Source: Acinetobacter tjernbergiae DSM 14971 = CIP 107465
GTDB lineage: Bacteria > Pseudomonadota > Gammaproteobacteria > Pseudomonadales > Moraxellaceae
DNA: 64,000 bases
Direction: 5' to 3'
Assembly: GCF_000374425.1 (NCBI RefSeq)
Contig: NZ_KB894357.1
Coordinates: 62,001-126,000 of the forward strand
This document shows positions 1-8,085 of the stretch, piece after piece. The position numbers and the translations under genes were made by a program. The notes beneath the pieces are model-generated. The model was not told the origin of the DNA and ran no database searches. It worked only from the letters and a program-made list of their open reading frames with translations. Every line of letters begins with the position of its first letter. Within the stretch, counting starts at the first letter, position 1.

Positions 1-449
1 CAGAAATAGAGCTAATAGACAGTCAAACCGTGCGTTTACATCATGCAGAGCGCATCACAGATATGGACATACAGCGAGTAAAGCAGTCTAAAACGGAAAT
101 TATCGAAATACTGAGTAATTCGACTGCATCAAATGCAGAAAGCTTGGACCAAGATATACAGCAAGAAGTTATACAGACCTATTTTGATCGACTGGAGCGA
201 TACCGTAGCAACTTGCGTAAAATTAATAATCCTGTAGAAAATGCCCTTGTTAAGCCTGAGCATGTACGACAAGACCTGATACAGAAATTTCTAGTGAATC
301 AAGAGCAAGCCCAGCATTTTATTAATGCCTTAATTGAACAGAACATCTTTTATTACGACAGCAATTTTAGATTCTATTTATTCCCTAATTTCACCCATCC
401 AGCAATGACTGCTTTTCAGCACCACAACCACTTTGCCCAAGCTAACTAA
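1..449 (+). CDS. TubC N-terminal docking-like protein, 5' end outside the window
   Basis: The reading frame is open from base 3, so the GTG at 30 is probably internal and the true start lies left of the window. The visible protein begins EIELIDSQTVRLHHAER and continues into a helix with KQSKTEIIEIL. This resembles the end of the TubC-type docking fold (a short beta segment, then a helix ending in K-x-E-I/L-I-x-x-L), which in bacteria is often found on proteins of mobile elements. The last 90 residues look like a small helical or winged-helix region and match nothing I recognise. Probably only about 20-30 N-terminal residues are missing, but a longer upstream domain cannot be excluded. It is followed by 930 bases without a gene. 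Family assignment is tentative. Confidence 0.55.
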   Translation, partial: EIELIDSQTVRLHHAERITDMDIQRVKQSKTEIIEILSNSTASNAESLDQDIQQEVIQTYFDRLERYRSNLRKINNPVENALVKPEHVRQDLIQKFLVNQEQAQHFINALIEQNIFYYDSNFRFYLFPNFTHPAMTAFQHHNHFAQAN

Positions 450-1379
450 AAACAATTTTAGTTGAAAATTTGCGCTGTGAGGTGGCAAGGGCGAGGTTAC
501 TCATTCCGAAATTTTGGCACTGTTTTGTAATGTAGTTTACAAGCCCAGTTATGCCAGCCATGAAAGTACATCAAATTTATTCAGAATCGCCAAAATATAA
601 ACTATTCAGCCTAAATCACTTCAATGTTTATTTACTTTTACCCTAAACAGGAATTTTTTTATAAATGAGAGAGAGGGCGGTGTCCGCTATATGGCGAAAT
701 GTTAAGTTTTTTTAGTCCCCCCATGCCCTGAGCTGTACCCCATGTAACAGTATTCAATGCCGAAATTTGTTACAGATAATTTTATATAAAACAATGTTGT
801 AACCTATGTAACACTTGTAACCACTCATAAATAGTGGTTATGGGTATGGAGATAAATATAATAAGAATTAAGTAATGTAAGATATTGATATATATGATAT
901 TAATTAAAATAAAATAGTTTTTATATCCTATTGATATTCATAGTGATTTATAGATAAGTAGTGAAAAATTAATATAAAACAGTCTTGTACCCTATGTAAC
1001 ACCTGTAACATCATCAAAATTGGTGATTTTAAATAGTGGCAAAACATGCCATTTTTTTAGTGATTCTATATTTTTGCACCAATGTAAACCGCAAAAATGA
1101 TACCCCCTCCCTACGACTTTTGACCAAGAGAAAATTTCATGGGGGGACGGTCTTTTTATATGTGAGGTTAGCGACTTTTGACCCCATATCCCCTTGATCG
1201 GTCAATCCAATAGGTGTGCTGGGTAAGTGCATCACAGTCAAAAAATTTGGAAAGGTATTTCCCCTTGCCAAAGGGAATACCATGGCAAAACATGAATGCT
1301 TATATAGGGGTGAGCATTGGCAGTAAATATTTTGAAATCTGAACTATAATTCAAAGTAATTATTAAAAGAGATGCATTG
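450..1379. other. Gene-free structured region with TGTAAC repeats and hairpins
   Basis: No credible gene is visible in this A+T-rich stretch. Three copies of a 16-mer (consensus TGTAMCCYATGTAACA) lie at 734-749, 798-813 and 986-1001. The second and third are each followed by a further TGTAAC and then a hairpin of different sequence: AACCACT/AGTGGTT at 819-839, and ATCATC/GGTGAT with one G-T pair at 1010-1027. A perfect 11-bp inverted repeat, GTCCCCCCATG at 715-725 and its complement at 1138-1148, brackets the repeats. CGACTTTTGACC occurs twice, at 1114 and 1172. Candidate roles are a replication or control region of the integrated element, or a protein-binding array. None is proven. Confidence 0.5.
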
Positions 1380-1889
1380 ATGACATTAATGAATAAAGAT
1401 TTAAATAAAGAACTTCCTATGAAAAAGAAAAATAAGTACTCAAAGAGAAGTGCTCGACTATGGCTTGAGCAAGCGATTGCATACTATGAGAGTTCTAAAT
1501 TACTAGTAGATTCAGGGCTAGGGTTGGCGACTTATCCTATTATTACATTGCAAGCTTTTAGTATCGAGTGTTCACTTAAATGCTTACTTCTTTGTTGTAA
1601 TGGAGAGCCTGAATCAGGGCATCATCTAATTAAACTTTTTAGAAGTCTGCCTAACAAGGTTCAAGCAAAAATTTGCAATGATTTTCACACTACACATCAT
1701 TATGAATTTGTTAAATGTATTAAATTAATTAGCCGTGATTTTATGGACTCAAGGTACTTTATAGAAAAGCTGGAGGAAAAAGGTAAAAGTAGGGCTTTTT
1801 ATTCAGGATATATTGAGCTGATTGGAATCTTTCTAATCGAATTTGCAAAGCAGAATGAATATTTTTTAAGATCATTTAATAAAAACTAA
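1380..1889 (+). CDS. HEPN-like domain protein
   Basis: A 169-residue, mostly helical protein. Residues 25-85 read like a HEPN or abortive-infection helical fold: an aromatic/Ala helix (WLEQAIAYYESSKLL), then a second helix with QAFSIECSLKCLLL, then a GHHLIKLF segment. These resemble the A..xxE..LK..L and H-x-L..L patterns of HEPN proteins. No clear R-x4-6-H RNase motif is visible, so catalytic activity is uncertain. The ATG at 1380 has an AAGAG Shine-Dalgarno about 8 nt upstream; the TTG at 1377 and ATG at 1389 are alternatives. It lies within the integrated element, upstream of the recombinase. HEPN proteins commonly serve in toxin-antitoxin or anti-phage roles, but no partner gene is adjacent. 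The fold call is by pattern only. Confidence 0.45.
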   Translation: MTLMNKDLNKELPMKKKNKYSKRSARLWLEQAIAYYESSKLLVDSGLGLATYPIITLQAFSIECSLKCLLLCCNGEPESGHHLIKLFRSLPNKVQAKICNDFHTTHHYEFVKCIKLISRDFMDSRYFIEKLEEKGKSRAFYSGYIELIGIFLIEFAKQNEYFLRSFNKN

Positions 1890-1900
1890 TTTAATTAAGC

Positions 1901-2013
1901 CTATCATTAGACTATACCCAAAAGATAATTTGATAATTATATTTGGTTATCTATCATTTAACCTATTTACTTGGTTAAATGATAGTTTTATCATAATTCA
2001 TATTAAATGATAG
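1901..2013. promoter_or_regulatory. Candidate res site / operator of the adjacent serine recombinase
   Basis: A perfect 13-bp inverted repeat, CTATCATTTAACC at 1951-1963 and GGTTAAATGATAG at 1973-1985, sits just upstream of the recombinase gene. The same half-site recurs as TTAAATGATAG at 2003-2013, and a shorter form CTATCATTAG is at 1901-1910. The 35-bp central pair and the overall ~113-bp span are like the res sites of Tn3-type resolvases, which also act as the operator of the resolvase gene. Function is inferred from position and symmetry. Confidence 0.55.
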
Positions 2014-2035
2014 CTATATGATAAAGGCTAATGAT

Positions 2036-2629
2036 ATGACAATTAGAATATATGTAAGAGCAAGTACCAAAGATCAAGATGCAGAACGAGCATTGAGTGA
2101 TCTTGTCTCATTCAGCCAAAGCTATGGCGATCAATACAACACATACATAGAAAACTATTCGGGTACGAAGCTAGAACGCCCAGCATTAAACCAATTACTT
2201 ACAGAGGCAAATAAGGGCGACGTTCTTTTAGTTGAAAGTGTGGATAGACTTAGCCGACTATCACAGGATGATTTTGCAATTCTAAAAGATAAGATAAAGG
2301 CTAAAGGTTTACGTTTGATCGTTGCAGATCTGCCGACCACACATACAACCAATGGCGGAATGACAGGTGAGATATTAAATGTCATCAATGCAATGCTCAT
2401 TGATCTATTAGCAACAATGGCGAAGTTAGACAATGACAAACGCAAGGAGCGTATTAAACAAGGTTTAGCACGCTCGGGATATGTACCGACTGGAAAGAAA
2501 GCCAATACAGCGAAGCATGAACGAATTAAACAATTATTGAGCAAAGGTGATATGACCAAAGAAGAAATTGCAAAGGCTGTAAGTGTAGGAATTGCAACGG
2601 TTTATAGAGTTTCAAAAGATGGGAAATAA
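2036..2629 (+). CDS. Serine recombinase, resolvase/invertase family
   Basis: A 197-residue small serine recombinase that would cut and rejoin DNA at paired sites. The N-terminal catalytic domain (residues 1-140) has the nucleophile motif YVRAST, the YSGTKLERPALNQLL segment and the VDRLSRLSQDDF motif with its arginine. It is followed by a long helix (DKRKERIKQGLARSG) and a C-terminal helix-turn-helix (TKEEIAKAVSVGIATVYRV). Length is normal for Tn3/Gin-type enzymes. The ATG at 2036 is preferred over 2018 because AAAGG lies about 8 nt upstream and the protein then begins directly with the first beta strand. A candidate res site directly upstream suggests autoregulation. The next gene follows after 4 nt. 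Confidence 0.88.
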   Translation: MTIRIYVRASTKDQDAERALSDLVSFSQSYGDQYNTYIENYSGTKLERPALNQLLTEANKGDVLLVESVDRLSRLSQDDFAILKDKIKAKGLRLIVADLPTTHTTNGGMTGEILNVINAMLIDLLATMAKLDNDKRKERIKQGLARSGYVPTGKKANTAKHERIKQLLSKGDMTKEEIAKAVSVGIATVYRVSKDGK

Positions 2630-2633
2630 AATA

Positions 2634-3257
2634 ATGCAAAGAATGAATAAATCCTTTGATTTTCACACTACTTTAATAATTATTTATCTAGCTTTGGTTG
2701 CGGTATCCATTGCTTTATATGCCCTAATACAAATTTTTGTTGATGACAAATCAACCGCATCAAACTTATTGGGATGGTCTGCTACATTATTTGCAACCAT
2801 CGCTTTGCTTTATACATTCAATACTTGGAGAGAGCAAAAAGGAAGCGAGGCATTATCTAAATTAAGTGAAAATCTTTACTCAGATCTAATTGATTTAAAC
2901 AAAAAAATTAATCAGTTACATCGAGAACTCTCTGAGAGATTCCCAGTTATTGCCGTTAATAAGGAGACAATGCAGAAGTTTCCTATAGTCAATCGAGAGC
3001 TTGAAGAGTTTGGAGGAAAGCTCAATATAATAGTTACATATAAAAATGATGAAATCCTTGAACAGCAATTGAGCTTCATAAAAGAATTAATAGAGATGAA
3101 TCAGGAAGTTTTAAGCAAGTGGGTTGCTGATAATGATGATTTAAATAAATATAATAGTGATTTAAATCAACAGATTGTAAAGTTTTTTGAGGAATTTAAT
3201 GCTTTTAAAATGAGAGTAGATAAAGTGCTGATGGACTACATTTTTCATAAAAAGTAA
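2634..3257 (+). CDS. Two-helix membrane protein with coiled-coil tail
   Basis: A 207-residue protein I do not recognise. Two hydrophobic helices (about residues 11-34 and 43-61) lie close together near the N-terminus. They are followed by about 140 charged residues with heptad-like spacing (LSKLSENLYSDLIDLNKKIN and later segments), a probable cytoplasmic coiled coil. The frame stays open upstream into the recombinase, but ATG 2634 (or 2643) is more likely than 2592, which would overlap the recombinase by 38 nt. The 4-nt gap suggests co-transcription with the recombinase. Such architecture occurs in accessory and defence cargo of mobile elements, but no function can be assigned. Confidence 0.6.
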   Translation: MQRMNKSFDFHTTLIIIYLALVAVSIALYALIQIFVDDKSTASNLLGWSATLFATIALLYTFNTWREQKGSEALSKLSENLYSDLIDLNKKINQLHRELSERFPVIAVNKETMQKFPIVNRELEEFGGKLNIIVTYKNDEILEQQLSFIKELIEMNQEVLSKWVADNDDLNKYNSDLNQQIVKFFEEFNAFKMRVDKVLMDYIFHKK

Positions 3258-3331
3258 TAAGGATATGGTTAAGGATATAACTTTATTGGTATAGATATAG
3301 TTTATAAATATCAGTTATTTATTGATATTGC

Positions 3332-3352
3332 CGAGTCCGACCCTCGGGACCA
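3332..3352 (+). other. Element attachment site (attR): 3' end of a tRNA, probably tRNA-Leu
   Basis: CGAGTCCGACCCTCGGGACCA reads as the last 21 nt of a tRNA: end of the T loop, the T-stem 3' strand CCGAC, the acceptor strand CCTCGGG, discriminator A and CCA. The bases upstream do not continue as a tRNA, so this is a 3' fragment. An A discriminator and a CCTCGG acceptor strand resemble bacterial tRNA-Leu. Such fragments mark the distal end of elements integrated into a tRNA gene. A terminator follows 10 nt later, as expected for the original tRNA gene. Confidence 0.72.
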
Positions 3353-3362
3353 AGATTCAAAG

Positions 3363-3396
3363 ACCCCAAGCTGGTATTAAAGGCTTGGGGTTTTTT
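3363..3396 (+). terminator. Rho-independent terminator, probably of the tRNA behind the att site
   Basis: A 9-bp stem, ACCCCAAGC/GCTTGGGGT, with an 11-nt loop is followed by a T tract. It lies immediately after the tRNA 3' fragment, so it probably terminated the intact tRNA gene before the element integrated. Confidence 0.85.
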
Positions 3397-3974
3397 AATG
3401 GCTCATAAAAAGTAAGAGTGTATTGGGCTTACTCAATGATTTTTTAAACTCAAAAACCTCTTTTGCTATAGCTTCATCTTTGGTCTTACTCCCTTTACTT
3501 CACAAATCTACTCTATAATCAAACTACCATTTTTAACGTAGGTAATAGCAGTAGCTTTTCCAACACATTCAGCAATCCTTCAATTTCATCTAAAGTTGCA
3601 GTTCTAATGTTTAGCTTGGTGTTGAGACGTTGTAATAGAAAGGTTTAAATAATCCACTAGATATGCTTAATCAGAACAGTGGTGGCACTTATTGTTGAAG
3701 TCTTAGTCACTTTCATTTCAGGAAGATTATTTCTGAGTTTGGACGTATTGATTGAGATATATGATGATTTGAAAGTTCAGCAAATTTCCAAAAATTAGAT
3801 TCTCTACAGAATTTACTTAAGTTTAAATTTAATGAAATTTCACGTTTTGTTGCGAATTGATTGAATCAAGAATTGCCTTTTATGTTAAAGTTTGTTAATA
3901 CTAGGTGATGGTTTTGATCTTTTTTCTTAATAAAACGTAAACAACCGTATAACGATAATATTCGAGAGGCGGGC
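3397..3974. other. Gene-free stretch between the element end and the histidine kinase gene
   Basis: No convincing intact gene. A minus-strand run of about 40 codons ending at 3519 (…TATLDEIEGLLNVLEKLLLL…) and a plus-strand run of about 45 codons ending near 3799 (…FLSLDVLIEIYDDLK…) may be decayed gene remnants. Both are short and lack credible starts. The last 80 bases are presumably the promoter and leader of the kinase gene. Confidence 0.4.
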
Positions 3975-5246
3975 ATGGCGATTCAATTATTAGAATTACA
4001 GCAAGCCGATAAACTAAGTGCTTGTAAGATTTCACTTTCTTTAGGCTTAAACTCTGAGCAGAATTTGCTTAAACAATTTTTACAGTTCAATCATAAATTG
4101 ATGCAAACGGGTACTGCTTTGCTTGCATTTCACCAAGAACCTTATATTTGGCATTTTTGCCCTGAAAAACTACAAGCCGTTGATGTTTCAAAGATTGCTA
4201 AAAGCTTAAATACGCTATTTGTAAATGGCGACTTAATTGATTGTGAACATCCACAATATCAAACCTTGTTGGCTTTTTTAAGCCCTTTCAGTCGAAAAAT
4301 ACACACTGCAATTGCAGTGCATCTACGACATCCTGACCAAACATCACTTGGCTATATTGTTTTATTTGATGAAGTTGCACAAAGTTTTACTGAACTGCAA
4401 AAACAATTGCTTCAAGCCCACTGTCGCAATTTTATGCAACAACTTGAGTTGAAGCTTAATCATGATGAATTAAAAGAATTATACGAGCAAGAAGCAGCAC
4501 TTAATTTTAGCAAGACTAAATTCTTTTCGATTATTTCTCATGATTTACGTGCACCGTTTCATGGTTTATTGGGCTTCTCTGAGATATTGGCAAAAGAGCG
4601 TGATACGTTAGATGAGTCTAGTATTCAGAATATTGCAGATTATCTTTACGATACTTCACAATCGACTTATAACTTATTGGAAAGTCTGTTGAATTGGGCG
4701 ATGGCAGAGGGTGGGCGCTTTGTCTACCATCCAATTAATTTTAAGTTACGACAGATCACTAATATTGTTACTGATATTCTAAAAACATTGGCAATCAAGA
4801 AAAATATCCAACTGGTTAATGAGGTGGATGAAAACTTAAAAGTTTATGCTGATATCAATATGATTACTTCGGTAATTCAAAATTTAGTCTCGAATGCACT
4901 GAAATTTACCGATGTTGATGGTTTTGGAAAAGTCTATATTCAAGCACAGCATAAAGGGACTTATGTTGAGATTTACATTAAAGATACAGGTTTAGGTATG
5001 ACACCAGAACAGATTGAAAATCTGTTTCACCCGCGTATTACCATGAGCTTGAAAGGTACGGCAGGGGAAAAAGGTGCGGGTTTAGGTCTGACTTTGTGTA
5101 AGCGGTTTGTGGAGATGAATCTTGGTGAGATTAATGTGACCTCACATGAGGGTGAGGGGACTGTTTTTACCGTACTTCTGCCGATTGAGCGTGAGCATGC
5201 TGATTTATGTACCGAACAGCATAAAAGTAAAGCGAAATTAGTCTAA
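3975..5246 (+). CDS. Soluble sensor histidine kinase
   Basis: A 423-residue kinase without membrane helices. The first ~165 residues form a poorly conserved sensory region, perhaps GAF-like. A HisKA domain carries the H box FFSIISHDLRAPFHG (phospho-acceptor His189). The HATPase domain has an N box (SVIQNLVSNALKFTD, about residue 302), a G1 box DTGLGM and a G2 box GAGLGLTL. The ATG follows GAGAGGCGGGC at a good distance. No response regulator is adjacent, so it is an orphan within the window. It is followed by glnE on the same strand after 65 nt. The input signal is unknown. Confidence 0.9.
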   Translation: MAIQLLELQQADKLSACKISLSLGLNSEQNLLKQFLQFNHKLMQTGTALLAFHQEPYIWHFCPEKLQAVDVSKIAKSLNTLFVNGDLIDCEHPQYQTLLAFLSPFSRKIHTAIAVHLRHPDQTSLGYIVLFDEVAQSFTELQKQLLQAHCRNFMQQLELKLNHDELKELYEQEAALNFSKTKFFSIISHDLRAPFHGLLGFSEILAKERDTLDESSIQNIADYLYDTSQSTYNLLESLLNWAMAEGGRFVYHPINFKLRQITNIVTDILKTLAIKKNIQLVNEVDENLKVYADINMITSVIQNLVSNALKFTDVDGFGKVYIQAQHKGTYVEIYIKDTGLGMTPEQIENLFHPRITMSLKGTAGEKGAGLGLTLCKRFVEMNLGEINVTSHEGEGTVFTVLLPIEREHADLCTEQHKSKAKLV

Positions 5247-5311
5247 AGAAATTTTAAAGATAAGCTTGTAACTGATATAACTAATCTAGATGACATCAGT
5301 CGAGCCTTTTT

Positions 5312-8059
5312 ATGAATGCGGAACAGCTACAAAAAACCTTAATTGCAAGTCAATATGCTGAACAAGTCTTAAATTTATATCAAATACAATTAGAACAAGA
5401 TTATGGTGAAGATCAATTTCTTCAATCTCTTTCTACAGAAAATATTCATCAAAAAGTTCAGGATGTGCTTGCCAACTTAACAGATGAACAGGCTTGGATG
5501 AAAGCTTTACGAGCTTTACGTGCCAAGTTGATGTTTCGTTGGATTTGGCAAGATGCCAATCAACTCACCAATGTGGTGACATTAACGCGTGAACTCTCTG
5601 ACTTCGCCGATGCGAGTATTTGCGCTGCAAAGGCTTTTGCATTACCACCGCTGTTAGCCAAACATGGCGAACCGATGGGTTATTCAGGTCAGTTTCAAGA
5701 TTTAATCGTGATTGGTATGGGGAAACTGGGGGCGCAGGAACTCAATCTTTCCAGTGATATTGATCTAATTTTTGCCTTTGATGAGCAAGGTGAAACCAAT
5801 GGTCGTAAATGTATTGATGTACAGCAGTTCTGCATTCTATGGGGGCAGAAGCTGATTTATCTGCTTGACCATATTACTGCGGATGGTTTTGTATTTCGTG
5901 TGGATATGCGTCTACGTCCGTGGGGAGATGGTTCAGCCTTAGCGATTAGCCACAGTGGTTTAGAAAAATATTTAAGTCAGCACGGCCGTGAATGGGAACG
6001 TTATGCTTGGATCAAAGCACGTGTGATTACAGGTGATCAAGCAGGCGCAGATTTATTGGATATGTCACGTCCTTTCGTATTCCGTCGTTATGTTGATTAT
6101 TCTGCCTTCGCTGCGATGCGTGAAATGAAAGCGATGATTGAGCGCGAAGTCATGCGCCGTAATATTGAAGATGATATTAAACTCGGTGCAGGTGGTATCC
6201 GTGAAATTGAGTTTATTGTTCAAGTTTTTCAGTTGATTTACGGTGGTTCAAAACGTGAATTACAAGATCGTCAATGTTTGGTGAGTCTGCATCACTTAGG
6301 AAATGCTGAATTACTTGATCAACAAGCTGTGATTGATCTTGAAGATGCTTACTTATTTTTAAGGCGTGTCGAGCATGCGATACAAGCATTGAATGACCAG
6401 CAAACGCAATCTCTCCCAATCGAAGCTGAATTAAGACAACGGATGTTGGATACGCTGGGCTTTAGCGATTGGTCATCATTCTTAGAGCGACTTAATCAAA
6501 AGCGTGAAAAAGTTAAAGTTCAATTCAAGCAACTCATTCAAGAAAAAGAATTCTCAGCACCGATTGATGATTTTGTGGAGCTTGAGCAAAAACTGAATAC
6601 CGTATTGGATGATGGTGCAAAGAATCTAATTCAAAATTTTTGGCATGGGCAAGCCTTACGCAAAATACCAGCCAGTGCTTTAGAGCGTTTAAAGAAATTC
6701 TGGCCACATTTGATTGAAGCGATCTTGCAGTCTGATCAACCACAAGTTGCTTTGTTGCGTTTGATGCCTTTGGTTGAATCTGTACTTCGTCGTACCGTAT
6801 ATTTGGTCATGCTCATGGAAAGTCGTGGTGCTTTACAACGATTGGTCAAAATGGCGACGGTCAGTCCGTGGATTTGTGAAGAGTTAGCGCAATACCCCGT
6901 TCTATTAGATGAATTTCTTTCTATGGATTTTGGTTTACCGCAGCGTAAAGATCTAGAAGATTCGCTACGTCAACAATTATTACGCATCGAAATTGATCAA
7001 GTTGAAGATCAAATGCGAGTTTTGCGTCTATTTAAGAAGAGTAATGTTTTAACCGTTGCTGCAAGCGATGTCTTAGCTGAAAGTCCATTAATGAAAGTAT
7101 CTGATGCACTGACAGATATTGCTGAGGTCAGTGTTCAAGCGACTCTTAATTTAGCTTATGAAGCGGTTGCTGAGCGACATGGCTATCCTTTGGGGAATAA
7201 TGGTCAGCGCTGTAGTTTAGACAACAAAGGCTTTGCCGTGATTGGATATGGCAAGCTTGGAGGAATCGAATTAGGTTATGGTTCAGACCTAGATCTGGTT
7301 TTTATCCATGCTTTTGAAGAACATAGTGAAACTGATGGTCGTAAGAATATTAGTGGGGCTGAATTTGCAATTCGTGTGGCACAAAAGTTTATGTCTTTGA
7401 TGACGACACAAACTTTGGATGGGCGTGTTTATGAAATTGACACTCGATTACGTCCATCGGGTGAAGCAGGCATGTTAGTCACTAGCTTAAAAGCCTATGA
7501 ACAATACCAACAAAAAAGTGCGTGGTTATGGGAACATCAAGCCTTAGTTCGTGCTCGTTCAATTGCAGGTGAGGCAGAATTATGTCAGCATTTTGAAAAA
7601 ATCCGTTGCCAAATTTTGACCCAAACCCGTGATGAAAATGTTGTACGTGATGAAGTGCTGAAAATGCGTCAAAAAATGAAAGACCATTTGGGATCGTCTT
7701 CTGAGCAAAAAAAACATGGCATTTTTCATTTAAAACAGGATGCAGGTGGTATCGTTGACATCGAATTTATGGCACAGTATGCAGTGCTTGCATGGGGTGG
7801 GAGAAATCAAGATCTCGCCCATTATTCTGATAACGTAAGAATTCTTGAAGATGCTGCTCGAGCAGGCTGCTTATCCAGTGAAGATGCCACAGCACTCATC
7901 CATGCTTATCTCCGTGAACGAGCTGAGAGCCACCGTTTAGCGCTTGCAAATCAATCTATGCAAGTCAATGCTGCGGATTGGCACGATACCCGAGAGATCG
8001 TTTGCAAGTTATGGCAAAGGTTAATTGATCCAACTGCAATAGCATTGGAAAGTGAATGA
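5312..8059 (+). CDS. glnE: Glutamine synthetase adenylyltransferase/deadenylylase
   Basis: GlnE attaches AMP to glutamine synthetase, or removes it, in response to the PII signal, and so controls ammonia assimilation. At 915 residues it is close to the usual ~945. Both nucleotidyltransferase motifs are present. The N-terminal deadenylylase site is MGKLGAQELNLSSDIDLIF (about residue 137) and the C-terminal adenylylase site is YGKLGGIELGYGSDLDLVF (about residue 645). Each has the G-S-D-x-D core. Each half also has the downstream GGIREIEFIVQ or GGIVDIEFMAQ segment typical of the family. ilvE follows after 26 nt and is probably co-transcribed. Confidence 0.96.
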   Translation: MNAEQLQKTLIASQYAEQVLNLYQIQLEQDYGEDQFLQSLSTENIHQKVQDVLANLTDEQAWMKALRALRAKLMFRWIWQDANQLTNVVTLTRELSDFADASICAAKAFALPPLLAKHGEPMGYSGQFQDLIVIGMGKLGAQELNLSSDIDLIFAFDEQGETNGRKCIDVQQFCILWGQKLIYLLDHITADGFVFRVDMRLRPWGDGSALAISHSGLEKYLSQHGREWERYAWIKARVITGDQAGADLLDMSRPFVFRRYVDYSAFAAMREMKAMIEREVMRRNIEDDIKLGAGGIREIEFIVQVFQLIYGGSKRELQDRQCLVSLHHLGNAELLDQQAVIDLEDAYLFLRRVEHAIQALNDQQTQSLPIEAELRQRMLDTLGFSDWSSFLERLNQKREKVKVQFKQLIQEKEFSAPIDDFVELEQKLNTVLDDGAKNLIQNFWHGQALRKIPASALERLKKFWPHLIEAILQSDQPQVALLRLMPLVESVLRRTVYLVMLMESRGALQRLVKMATVSPWICEELAQYPVLLDEFLSMDFGLPQRKDLEDSLRQQLLRIEIDQVEDQMRVLRLFKKSNVLTVAASDVLAESPLMKVSDALTDIAEVSVQATLNLAYEAVAERHGYPLGNNGQRCSLDNKGFAVIGYGKLGGIELGYGSDLDLVFIHAFEEHSETDGRKNISGAEFAIRVAQKFMSLMTTQTLDGRVYEIDTRLRPSGEAGMLVTSLKAYEQYQQKSAWLWEHQALVRARSIAGEAELCQHFEKIRCQILTQTRDENVVRDEVLKMRQKMKDHLGSSSEQKKHGIFHLKQDAGGIVDIEFMAQYAVLAWGGRNQDLAHYSDNVRILEDAARAGCLSSEDATALIHAYLRERAESHRLALANQSMQVNAADWHDTREIVCKLWQRLIDPTAIALESE

Positions 8060-8085
8060 TTGTGTAAAAATTTGGAGTATGTGCC

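Noticed and set aside
2155..2559. Long minus-strand frame within the recombinase gene
   Set aside because: It is the antisense shadow of a clear serine recombinase and has no plausible start signal or protein pattern.
3332..3352. A complete tRNA gene
   Set aside because: Only the last 21 nt match; no anticodon arm, D arm or 5' acceptor strand precedes them.
3519..3799. Two short frames in the gap before the histidine kinase
   Set aside because: About 40-45 codons each, no starts or ribosome sites, no recognisable pattern; kept only as possible remnants.
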